This document shows, piece after piece, positions 1 to 5,695 of a DNA stretch of 5,695 nt. Position numbers and translations under genes: made by a program. The notes under the pieces were generated by a model. It was not told the DNA's origin, searched no databases, and saw nothing but the letters and a program-made list of their open reading frames with translations. The stretch comes from an uncultured Candidatus Altimarinota bacterium (GTDB taxonomy: Bacteria; Patescibacteriota; Gracilibacteria; UBA4473). Location: positions 1-5,695 of the forward strand of contig CALIGR010000092.1 in NCBI GenBank assembly GCA_938021445.1, read 5' to 3'. The first letter of the stretch is position 1; each line of letters begins with the position of its first letter.

Positions 1-1762
1 GATTGTAGGAAATTATAACAGTACAGAAGTACAGGGTATTTGGTCTATTGGTCATCAGTACGGTATTGATACGACAAATAATGACTTTGGAACTCAATAT
101 GGGATAACTTACGCCCACACCAATGCTGGGACTGATACCAATAAAAAACCAATAGCTGGTTGGGGGCATCAAGTTTTATTTACGGGTAACGGTGTACGGA
201 ATGCCTCTATTTCTCTGACAAATGGGAATGCTTTTTTTGCAGGGAATGTAATTGGAGATGCTCCAACGGCCGCTAACCACCTTGCCACAAAAGCGTATGT
301 AGATGGATCGAGTGGGATCTGGCAAGTAAACGCGGCCACTGATGATGTGTACTACAATGGTGGAAATGTTGGGATTGGTACAAATGCACCACAAGAAGAA
401 TTTCAGATCAATAAAACACAAGGAGCGCCTACGGCTATTGCTGTAACCAATAGCTCGACTTCGACTAATACAAATACGCGTGCGGGATTAAACTTGACCG
501 CTAATGCTGGGCAGATCGATATGATGGTCTACGGGGCAAATGCCTCAGGCTCCTTGGGTGGAAGTGGCAAGGCAGATGCAGCTTACATCAGGACTTCCTC
601 AAGTAGTCCCGTGAGTAAAATGGTAGTTGGAACGGGATCTAATAATCCATTGAGATTTATCACAAATGATACAAGTAGAATGACGATTACCGGTGCTGGG
701 AACGTTGGGATTGGAACGACGAATCCTACTTATGGGCTAGAGGTAGTTGATAAGTCAGTCCGAATTACGGCAACACAAGGAACTCCAATTATTAACACAT
801 TACCAGCTCTTGATATAAACCTATTGGATGAATCTAGTTCTGCTGGAGCCTCTGGAGCGGAGTTAGCGCTTCGAATCAAGATAGACGGCGATGCTGGCTG
901 GGATGCGAGCGGAGTGCAAAATAGTGGTAATGATGATGTAGCCATCGATGTTGTAAGCCAAGAGACTACGGTTAGCTCCCAGAAATCTGTATTTAGAGTC
1001 GCGGGAAATGGAGACATATATGCGGATGGGGATGTTGGTATTGGGACTTTTGCCCCGTCACAAAAACTTGATGTCGTTGGAAATGCGGAAATTAATGGTC
1101 AAATAACAGGGACGACTAAAATTTCATTTGATCAGGGATCAGCTTACTCAATTGATACAAATGCATCAGGGTTACTCTTCAATGGTGGTGAAGGTGGGAG
1201 TGATTTTTTGGTTTATGACACTAGTTCGTATACAAACCAACTCCGGCTTGGTTATGGTGGAACGGCTTTATTAACCAGTTATGATGGTGGTGAAGATTTA
1301 GAACTCACATCAAACGCGGCTCAAGTGCGGATCAATGATGATTTTAGACTTGATGGTTATCAGGATATTGTAAACACTTCACCAACGGTCAGATTTAGTG
1401 ATACGGATCACAGTAATTTTCATATTCATAATAATAGTGATCGTCTTTATTTTGTGAGTGATGATAATGACAATAATGCTTATGATGATGGAGAGGATAG
1501 CCGAATCGTAATGCGAAACCACTCTGGAGTTATGAAACTGGGAGTTGGAATGACTTCGCCCGCATATCCTCTGGATGTATCAGGAGATGTGAGGGTGCAG
1601 GGATCGCTAATTATTGATTCAGTAGACGGGATAAGAACTGCCTCCGGAGAATTAAAATGCGGACTTGATGGAAATGGAGTTCAGCTCGTTATGATAGGAT
1701 TTAATACAAGCGGACTGATTTGCGGACTTCCAGGAGGTGCGGCGGATGTTGTTTACCAGTAG
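1..1762 (+). CDS. C-terminal part of a large GNVGIGT-repeat surface/fibre-like protein (5' truncated)
   Basis: The reading frame is open from base 2 to the TAG at 1760-1762, giving 586 visible residues; the start lies outside the window. The GTG at 347 is an internal Val codon, not a start. Visible order: a Gly/Asn/Thr-rich module (residues 1-84, with GIWSIGHQYGID and GWGHQVLF); a phage-tail/PilV-like HLATKAYVD motif (near 91-99); then four degenerate copies of a GNVGIGTTxPxxxLDV motif beginning near residues 122, 234, 344 and 512, separated by beta-prone, Gly/Asp/Asn/Ser-rich segments. The last 50 residues carry two Cys in CGL contexts. No membrane segment, LPXTG-like signal or S74-type chaperone domain is seen at the C-terminus. 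Such repeats occur in tail-fibre-like and adhesin-like proteins and are frequent in CPR genomes (family knowledge). An extracellular fibre or adhesin role is inference. The family call is fairly sure; the function is not. Confidence 0.8.
   Translation, partial: IVGNYNSTEVQGIWSIGHQYGIDTTNNDFGTQYGITYAHTNAGTDTNKKPIAGWGHQVLFTGNGVRNASISLTNGNAFFAGNVIGDAPTAANHLATKAYVDGSSGIWQVNAATDDVYYNGGNVGIGTNAPQEEFQINKTQGAPTAIAVTNSSTSTNTNTRAGLNLTANAGQIDMMVYGANASGSLGGSGKADAAYIRTSSSSPVSKMVVGTGSNNPLRFITNDTSRMTITGAGNVGIGTTNPTYGLEVVDKSVRITATQGTPIINTLPALDINLLDESSSAGASGAELALRIKIDGDAGWDASGVQNSGNDDVAIDVVSQETTVSSQKSVFRVAGNGDIYADGDVGIGTFAPSQKLDVVGNAEINGQITGTTKISFDQGSAYSIDTNASGLLFNGGEGGSDFLVYDTSSYTNQLRLGYGGTALLTSYDGGEDLELTSNAAQVRINDDFRLDGYQDIVNTSPTVRFSDTDHSNFHIHNNSDRLYFVSDDNDNNAYDDGEDSRIVMRNHSGVMKLGVGMTSPAYPLDVSGDVRVQGSLIIDSVDGIRTASGELKCGLDGNGVQLVMIGFNTSGLICGLPGGAADVVYQ
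365..1579 (+). repeat. Four degenerate GNVGIGT-type protein motif copies
   Basis: Four 15-residue units align within the fibre-like protein: NVGIGTNAPQEEFQI (365-409), NVGIGTTNPTYGLEV (701-745), DVGIGTFAPSQKLDV (1031-1075) and the most diverged, KLGVGMTSPAYPLDV (1535-1579). Start-to-start spacing is 112, 110 and 168 residues, so the last interval is about half again as long as the others. At DNA level the first two copies share GTTGGGATTGG, while the others have drifted. Each copy is followed by a stretch suited to beta structure. This is the usual look of a modular fibre in which the motif marks module boundaries (inference). Confidence 0.75.
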
Positions 1763-1781
1763 GGTGAGTTTAAAAATTTAA

Positions 1782-1816
1782 AATGTCATTCCCCGGTTTA
1801 ACCGGGGAATGACATT
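1782..1816. terminator. Perfect palindrome, probable bidirectional terminator
   Basis: The left arm AATGTCATTCCCCGGTT (1782-1798) and right arm AACCGGGGAATGACATT (1800-1816) are exact reverse complements around a single T; in RNA the central few bases would open as the loop. It starts 20 nt after the fibre-gene stop and lies 75 nt beyond the DUF4012 stop. The flanks are AT-rich on both sides: TTTATTT follows on the + strand, and TTTTAAATTTTT follows on the - strand. Neither is an uninterrupted U-tract, so termination is likely but not certain. The TGTCATTCC...GGAATGACA ends also look like a dispersed palindromic repeat of the kind scattered in many bacterial genomes. Confidence 0.6.
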
Positions 1817-1842
1817 AGAATTTATTTAAAATAACACCTGAG

Positions 1843-1869
1843 ATCCTGAATCAAGTTCAGGATGACATT
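1843..1869. repeat. Second palindromic element sharing the ATGACATT end
   Basis: ATCCTGAA (1843-1850) and TTCAGGAT (1856-1863) form an 8-bp stem with a TCAAG loop. The right side continues into GACATT, so GGATGACATT (1860-1869) nearly repeats the right end of the upstream palindrome, GGAATGACATT (1806-1816), and is inverted relative to its left end. It lies 21 nt past the stop of the DUF4012 gene on the minus strand, so it may add to termination of that gene. There is no strong T-tract. It is probably a member of a dispersed intergenic repeat family; that is inference from sequence style only. Confidence 0.45.
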
Positions 1870-1890
1870 GCCCCAAAGACGATCTGTTCC

Positions 1891-3687
1891 CTACGGTATA
1901 ACCGGAAACTCTATAACGGTCCGGAAGTCTTGATCTTGAAGTGACTGTGGTAGACCAATGTTTTGAGTGACGGCGGTGAATTCACCACCTTTTTTGGTGC
2001 TAATTGTTTTTAGTAAACGCGCTTTTTCTCGGGCGGGAGTCCCAAAAAACTGAAAGAAATAAGGACGCCATCCGTGAGATCCTCGTTCAATTTTAGTCAG
2101 GTAAGTAAGCGTGACTTCCGCGCTTTCGCCTGGTTTTGCACTGACTGGGATTTCCCAGATCTTGAATTGTTTATCTTCACTCACCGTTTCGTTGATCGCG
2201 CCGGTAGGGCTGAATGATTCGAAAAGGCTGGCATGTCGAGGCACAAAAGCTCGAAGAATCACTCGATTTTGTCCGGCGCCAAGTTTCCACTTAAGGTCAT
2301 CGTTGAGGAGGTTTCGGATATTTGGACTCAAATTATTAGTTCCAAGTAGATCTTCTATCTCATTGGGTTTTAGGGCGTGGGTTCTTTTGATTTTCAATGT
2401 ATTGAGAACGGTGCCGTTTGGATCTAACTCTGAGTTGTGATCTACTTTGGTCCAGACAAATTTATCAGACTTATTAGCGCCAACCGAGATGAAATCTATG
2501 TGTAAAAAATTATCGACACTTTGCTTTGTTTTTAGTTCGCCGCTAATGGTCCATTTGCTGAAAAGCTGCTGTAGTTTTTTATTACTCGAGTAAGCCAAGA
2601 AGTTTTTACCGGCGATAAAGTCCGGTAGATCAAAATCCTGCCAGGCCTGCCAGTTTAGATTGTTTAGTTTTTCTGGGGCAAAAATTTGGGCGGCGAAAAG
2701 TTCGACCGGTTGTTTTACCTGATAGCGTCCCATGACTTTAGCTTCGACCAAAAACTGAAGACCGAGGTCAAAATTGTTTTCATTGAGCGTGAAGTCCCAT
2801 TTTTCGAGTCGCACTGGGCCAGTGGCTTTGAGTAGTTCGCGAACTAAGTTTTGATTGATCGCGATCACCGTATCCGGGACTTCTTGGTTTAACTGCTCGA
2901 AAAAGTACTGATACTTCTTAGCTGTATCTGGGAAGTGTGGATAGAAATTTGCGTCTCGAAGAGAGATGGTCTTTGAAAGCCCGTGAAAAAATGCAGGAGC
3001 CGGATCTTGAGCCGATCCAGGAATCAGTCGGTCTAGTGCGTATATATCTAAGAAATCCCACTGGATCTCGTTTTCTGAAAAATCAAAGACTACTAAGTTT
3101 CCTCCGAATCCACCGGTAGAGCGTGGTTCGTTTTGGTTTTGCAGGACGATCAGGACTCGGGACTCATTTTGGATGTAGTCTTTAAAAATACGCTCAAAGG
3201 TTTCAGCGTCTTCTAGTTTTTCGGTGAGTTGAGACAGGAAAGTAATGTTTTGCCGAAGAGCTAGATAGTCTTGGTCTTCAAGTAAAAATGCAGGTAACCT
3301 GTTTAGCTTTTTTTCTATTTTCTTCAAAGAGTCTCTTGATTGAGCCATAAAGAAAAACAATTGGTTTATCTTATCAGTTTCTATTTTTCCTGATTCAAAG
3401 TCAAAATTAAAAGTGAAGTTATGACGAAAGTCATTAGTCGTTTGAACTAATTCTTCAGCTTCGGAAAAAATGGATCGAACCGTTGAAAATGGGTAAATAG
3501 GCGGAAGTTCTTTTTTTGATTGTATGACAATAGATTCCCAACTATTTGGATCTAATCCTGCCGCTGAGGCTTGAGTGACAAGGCCGTTTATATTAGATTT
3601 TAATTCGGGGATTTTGATGTCTAAAAATCCTTTGGTGAGGCCAAAGACACTTATCAATATCAAAAGGAAACCAACAATCCGGATCAT
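1891..3687 (-). CDS. DUF4012 domain-containing membrane-anchored protein
   Basis: Complete, 598 residues, ATG start, TAG stop. The start is well fixed: an in-frame TAA lies 15 nt upstream (3703-3705) with no ATG, GTG or TTG between. One N-terminal hydrophobic segment (about residues 4-22) is a signal anchor or uncleaved signal, so most of the protein should lie outside the membrane. Residues 60-170 look helical and charged. The DUF4012 core follows: QNQNEPRSTGGFGGN (183-197), an aromatic/acidic stretch (209-219), LRDANFYPHFPDTA (243-256) and VIAINQNLVRELLKATGPV (274-292). These are the hallmark blocks of the family. The C-terminal half (about 380-598) is beta-rich and has no motif I recognise. 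DUF4012 proteins are common in CPR, Chloroflexi and Actinobacteria and have no established function; a cell-envelope role is inferred from topology. No Shine-Dalgarno sequence precedes the start. Confidence 0.88.
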   Translation of the reverse strand: MIRIVGFLLILISVFGLTKGFLDIKIPELKSNINGLVTQASAAGLDPNSWESIVIQSKKELPPIYPFSTVRSIFSEAEELVQTTNDFRHNFTFNFDFESGKIETDKINQLFFFMAQSRDSLKKIEKKLNRLPAFLLEDQDYLALRQNITFLSQLTEKLEDAETFERIFKDYIQNESRVLIVLQNQNEPRSTGGFGGNLVVFDFSENEIQWDFLDIYALDRLIPGSAQDPAPAFFHGLSKTISLRDANFYPHFPDTAKKYQYFFEQLNQEVPDTVIAINQNLVRELLKATGPVRLEKWDFTLNENNFDLGLQFLVEAKVMGRYQVKQPVELFAAQIFAPEKLNNLNWQAWQDFDLPDFIAGKNFLAYSSNKKLQQLFSKWTISGELKTKQSVDNFLHIDFISVGANKSDKFVWTKVDHNSELDPNGTVLNTLKIKRTHALKPNEIEDLLGTNNLSPNIRNLLNDDLKWKLGAGQNRVILRAFVPRHASLFESFSPTGAINETVSEDKQFKIWEIPVSAKPGESAEVTLTYLTKIERGSHGWRPYFFQFFGTPAREKARLLKTISTKKGGEFTAVTQNIGLPQSLQDQDFRTVIEFPVIP

Positions 3688-3695
3688 TGATCTTA

Positions 3696-3723
3696 GTTGT
3701 ATTTATTTCGGGTAATTTATCAA
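3696..3723 (-). promoter_or_regulatory. Possible sigma70-type promoter of the DUF4012 gene
   Basis: On the minus strand, TTGATA (3718-3723, 5/6 to the -35 consensus) is followed after 16 nt by TACAAC (3696-3701, 4/6 to the -10 consensus). The -10 ends only 8 nt before the ATG, so a transcript would be leaderless or nearly so, which fits the lack of a Shine-Dalgarno sequence. The region is AT-rich, so a chance match is quite possible. Read-through from the oxidoreductase genes is the alternative. Confidence 0.25.
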
Positions 3724-3742
3724 TGATTGTCAGCTGCACTGA

Positions 3743-4669
3743 CTAGTTATTTTGAAAAGTTTTTAAAACATTACTTACATCCACGGGCTTCACAGTTTCG
3801 GTCAGACTCGGGTCTTTCCAGTCCTTGTGCTCAACGGTTTCTAGGAAGTTTTTGCGTGTCTTGTCTAAATAGATCTGGCCGAGGTAGAGCGGGTCAGCGA
3901 TTTCAACCAATTTTCGCGCCTGCCAAATATCACTTGGATCGTAATCGGGGAAATCCGACTCAATAGGTTTAACGTGCTCTAAAAACCATTCGTGGGTGGT
4001 GAATTTGTTGTAGGTTGGACAGGCTTGTAAAATCTCGACAAAAGCAAAACCGGTGTGATTTAGGGCGGTTCTGATCGTCTCCGTCATATGATCCAAATCT
4101 GCACTACAAGTCCGTGCGACGAATGAAGGCTTAAGGCTCAAGACGACTTCGAGTGGATTGAGTGGCTCAACCTGAAGCCCTTCTGGAGCGGCATTCATCT
4201 TACAGCCTTTTGGCGTGAGTGAAGAGGGCTGACCAGTGGTGAGCGCGTAGTTTTGGTTGTCGTGGTGCAAGAAAAGGATCGGGTAGTCATTTCGAATCGC
4301 ATGAACTACGTGAGCAACGCCTTCGGAGAAAGTAGCCCCGTCACCCGCTTCAGCAATAACGTGCATATGGTGATTGGCAATCTTGTGGCCAGCGGCTAAT
4401 GGTAAGACTCGTCCGTGCAACCCATGAATAGTATAACCTTCTATCTTATCTGAACCGTTTCCAGAACACCCTACGTCGTAACAAAACATAACTTCTTGCC
4501 TTGAGATGTTTTCAAGAGCCAGCGCCCGCTTGAGGGCGTTTTGGATGGCGTAGTTTCCACAGCCACCACACCACCAGTTGATGTTGTCATCACGGATGGT
4601 GTAGGACTCATATATTTCTTGCTGAGCAATGAGTGGTTTGAGGTTTGGATTGGTGCTCTTTTTAGGCAT
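3743..4669 (-). CDS. korB: 2-oxoacid:ferredoxin oxidoreductase, beta subunit
   Basis: Complete, 308 residues, ATG start, TAG stop. An in-frame TGA at 4685-4687 and no alternative start codon fix the start. The subunit binds thiamine pyrophosphate and one 4Fe-4S cluster and, with the alpha subunit, converts a 2-oxoacid plus CoA to acyl-CoA and CO2 while reducing ferredoxin in the cytoplasm. Cluster ligands expected from the family are present: C34 and C37 (WWCGGCG), C68 (DVGCSG) and C217 (ILQACPTYN). The TPP/Mg motif is GDG at 109-111, then 25 residues, then DN at 137-138, followed by NYALTTGQ. Length is normal for the family. Oddities: CGGC where CPGC is usual, GDGA where GDGD is usual, TTGQ where TGGQ is usual. 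It lies 2 nt after the alpha gene, with no Shine-Dalgarno sequence, so translation is probably coupled. The substrate (2-oxoglutarate, pyruvate or another 2-oxoacid) cannot be told from sequence, so the symbol denotes the family. Confidence 0.92.
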   Translation of the reverse strand: MPKKSTNPNLKPLIAQQEIYESYTIRDDNINWWCGGCGNYAIQNALKRALALENISRQEVMFCYDVGCSGNGSDKIEGYTIHGLHGRVLPLAAGHKIANHHMHVIAEAGDGATFSEGVAHVVHAIRNDYPILFLHHDNQNYALTTGQPSSLTPKGCKMNAAPEGLQVEPLNPLEVVLSLKPSFVARTCSADLDHMTETIRTALNHTGFAFVEILQACPTYNKFTTHEWFLEHVKPIESDFPDYDPSDIWQARKLVEIADPLYLGQIYLDKTRKNFLETVEHKDWKDPSLTETVKPVDVSNVLKTFQNN

Positions 4670-4671
4670 TT

Positions 4672-5695
4672 TTATAAATTTTGATCAATATATTGTTGTA
4701 CGTCTTCGACAAAAAATGGTCGACCGTCCCACTTGAGTAATCGTTTTTTGAAACCGAGATCAGTTTGCTGCTCGATGAGGTTTCCAAGTTGGCCAGTGTA
4801 GTTGTTTTCGATCAGATGAATGTTTTGGTTTTCTCTAAAAAAGTTGCGTAGCTTTTCGGCCTTGAGTGGCCAGAGATAGCTGAAGTGTAAATAATTTACA
4901 GTTATGTCTTTTTTGGCATATTCAGCGACAATATCTTCCATAACCATTTTGCTGCTTCCCCAACCGACAAAAGAAATTTGCGCGTCTTTTTCAGAACCGT
5001 AAATATCTGGATCGGGTAGGTCTTTTAGAATTGTATCAAGTTTTCGGATCCGTTTTTGGTACATATCACCAGCCGTTTCTGATTCGTCTAGAACTCCGTC
5101 TTCTTGATGTTCGTCTCCATTGGCGAAGTAGTAAGCCTCAGAGCTTCCTGGAATCCATCGCTTGGAAACTCCAGATTCGGTGATACGAAATCGATCTTTG
5201 TTTTCTAGTTTTTCCAGGTCTTTTCCGGTGACAAGGCCTCGCTGGATCGGGATCGTATTTTGCTTGAACCTGTCGGCGGTCATATAGCTTTCAGCCGAAA
5301 CTTTTTCAGAAAGAATAATAACGGGGATTTGGTATTTTTCGGCGTAGTTAAAAGCGTGCTGAATCAGCTCAAAGTGATCGGTTGGATCACTACACCCGAT
5401 GACCATCCGGGCAAATTCTCCATGACCTCCATGAATTGCTAAATTGAGATCGCCTTGGGCCGTCCAGGTCGGGAGCCCCGTGGCGGGCCCTGGGCGCTGG
5501 AAGAGCGCACAAACCCATGGGCACTCAATAATACCAGCCAAACTGATAGTCTCGGTCATGAGGTCAAATCCTCCGCCGGAAGTGGCACACATAGAGCGAG
5601 TCCCCGCATGCATAGAGCCCAGGCAGAGATTGGCGACGGTGATCTCGTCTTCTCCTTGTTTGACGACGTATCCAAACTCTTTTTGGTACTGAGCC
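4672..5695 (-). CDS. korA: 2-oxoacid:ferredoxin oxidoreductase, alpha subunit (5' truncated)
   Basis: Open from the right edge to a TAA at 4672-4674; 340 residues visible, with the N-terminus beyond the window. The ATG at 5613 is internal, because the conserved EDE (visible residues 15-17) and the helix after it lie upstream of it. Family blocks in order: AGTRSMCATSGGGFDLM (30-46), QRPGPATGLPT (66-76), HGGHGEF (88-94), GDEH (193-196) with the downstream KR..KL stretch, WGSSK (245-249), LWPL (about 274-277), ENNYTGQLGNL (296-306) and WDGRPF (322-327). The domain carrying the usual YPITP substrate/TPP-contact motif is off the edge. So I cannot tell a stand-alone alpha subunit (about 50 residues missing) from the common gamma-alpha fusion (about 250 missing). 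The visible part is intact and its C-terminal length is normal. It forms an operon with the beta gene. Confidence 0.92.
   Translation of the reverse strand, partial: AQYQKEFGYVVKQGEDEITVANLCLGSMHAGTRSMCATSGGGFDLMTETISLAGIIECPWVCALFQRPGPATGLPTWTAQGDLNLAIHGGHGEFARMVIGCSDPTDHFELIQHAFNYAEKYQIPVIILSEKVSAESYMTADRFKQNTIPIQRGLVTGKDLEKLENKDRFRITESGVSKRWIPGSSEAYYFANGDEHQEDGVLDESETAGDMYQKRIRKLDTILKDLPDPDIYGSEKDAQISFVGWGSSKMVMEDIVAEYAKKDITVNYLHFSYLWPLKAEKLRNFFRENQNIHLIENNYTGQLGNLIEQQTDLGFKKRLLKWDGRPFFVEDVQQYIDQNL

Larger units (their letters stand above)
1763..1890. other. Intergenic region between converging genes
   Basis: These 128 nt lie between the stop codons of the fibre-like gene (+) and the DUF4012 gene (-). 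They contain the two palindromic elements listed separately and AT-rich flanks. No ORF or promoter is evident, as expected between two 3' ends. Confidence 0.7.

Noticed and set aside
730..1017. A 95-residue minus-strand ORF inside the fibre-like gene, with another of 81 residues at 176-421.
   Set aside because: Both lie antisense to a clear coding frame, resemble no family I know, and have no start context; they are frame shadows.
365..1579. A shufflon or DNA-inversion cassette suggested by the PilV-like HLATKAYVD motif and repeated segments.
   Set aside because: No inverted recombination sites, alternative C-terminal segments or recombinase gene are visible; the repeats are direct, diverged protein motifs.
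347..1762. A 471-residue protein starting at the GTG at 347.
   Set aside because: The frame is open without a stop back to base 2, and the upstream residues carry recognisable fibre-type motifs that run into this one, so the GTG is an internal Val codon.
1782..1869. A CRISPR array or tRNA-like structure in the intergenic palindromes.
   Set aside because: There are only two unlike hairpins, with no regular repeat-spacer pattern and no cloverleaf.
2111..2440. A 109-residue plus-strand ORF inside the DUF4012 gene, with other short plus-strand ORFs at 2937-3119, 3727-3966, 5260-5442 and 5444-5692.
   Set aside because: They are antisense to well-supported genes and have the Arg/Ser-rich composition typical of shadow frames.
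4672..5613. A 313-residue alpha subunit starting at the ATG at 5613.
   Set aside because: The 27 upstream in-frame residues include the conserved EDE motif and helix of the alpha subunit, so the real start lies beyond the window.
1..5695. Use of an alternative genetic code (UGA as Gly, as in Gracilibacteria and Absconditabacteria), because the four visible stops are TAG, TAG, TAG and TAA.
   Set aside because: No in-frame UGA occurs in any of the conserved genes and glycines use GGN codons. Four stop codons are too few to read absence of TGA as recoding.

Overview
The window is a piece of bacterial chromosome or a metagenomic contig. It carries two gene blocks that converge on a short intergenic region containing palindromes. 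It most resembles the Candidate Phyla Radiation (Patescibacteria, for example Parcubacteria-type genomes). The reasons are the pairing of a large surface protein built on GNVGIGT-type repeats with a DUF4012 membrane protein, the weak or absent Shine-Dalgarno sequences, and the compact gene spacing. This placement is inference from gene content; no rRNA or other phylogenetic marker is present.

Layout. Positions 1-1762 (+) hold the C-terminal 586 residues of a long surface or fibre-like protein whose start lies left of the window. Positions 1763-1890 separate the converging genes and hold two hairpin elements: a perfect 17-bp-arm palindrome that probably ends transcription in both directions, and a second, smaller palindrome that shares its terminal motif. 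Positions 1891-3687 (-) encode a complete 598-residue DUF4012 protein with an N-terminal membrane segment. Positions 3743-4669 (-) encode a complete beta subunit of a 2-oxoacid:ferredoxin oxidoreductase. Positions 4672-5695 (-) encode the C-terminal 340 residues of its alpha subunit, which runs off the right edge.

Function. The two oxidoreductase genes are only 2 nt apart and surely encode one enzyme. It would oxidatively decarboxylate a 2-oxoacid to acyl-CoA and pass electrons to ferredoxin, using thiamine pyrophosphate and a 4Fe-4S cluster in the beta subunit. The DUF4012 gene follows 55 nt downstream on the same strand and may be co-transcribed or have its own weak promoter; no functional link to the oxidoreductase is evident. 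The fibre-like protein is a separate transcription unit. I found no CRISPR array, tRNA, rRNA, transposase or clear novel system. The most unusual content is the modular repeat protein with its cysteine-paired tail, the palindromic elements between the converging genes, and the divergent cofactor motifs of the beta subunit.
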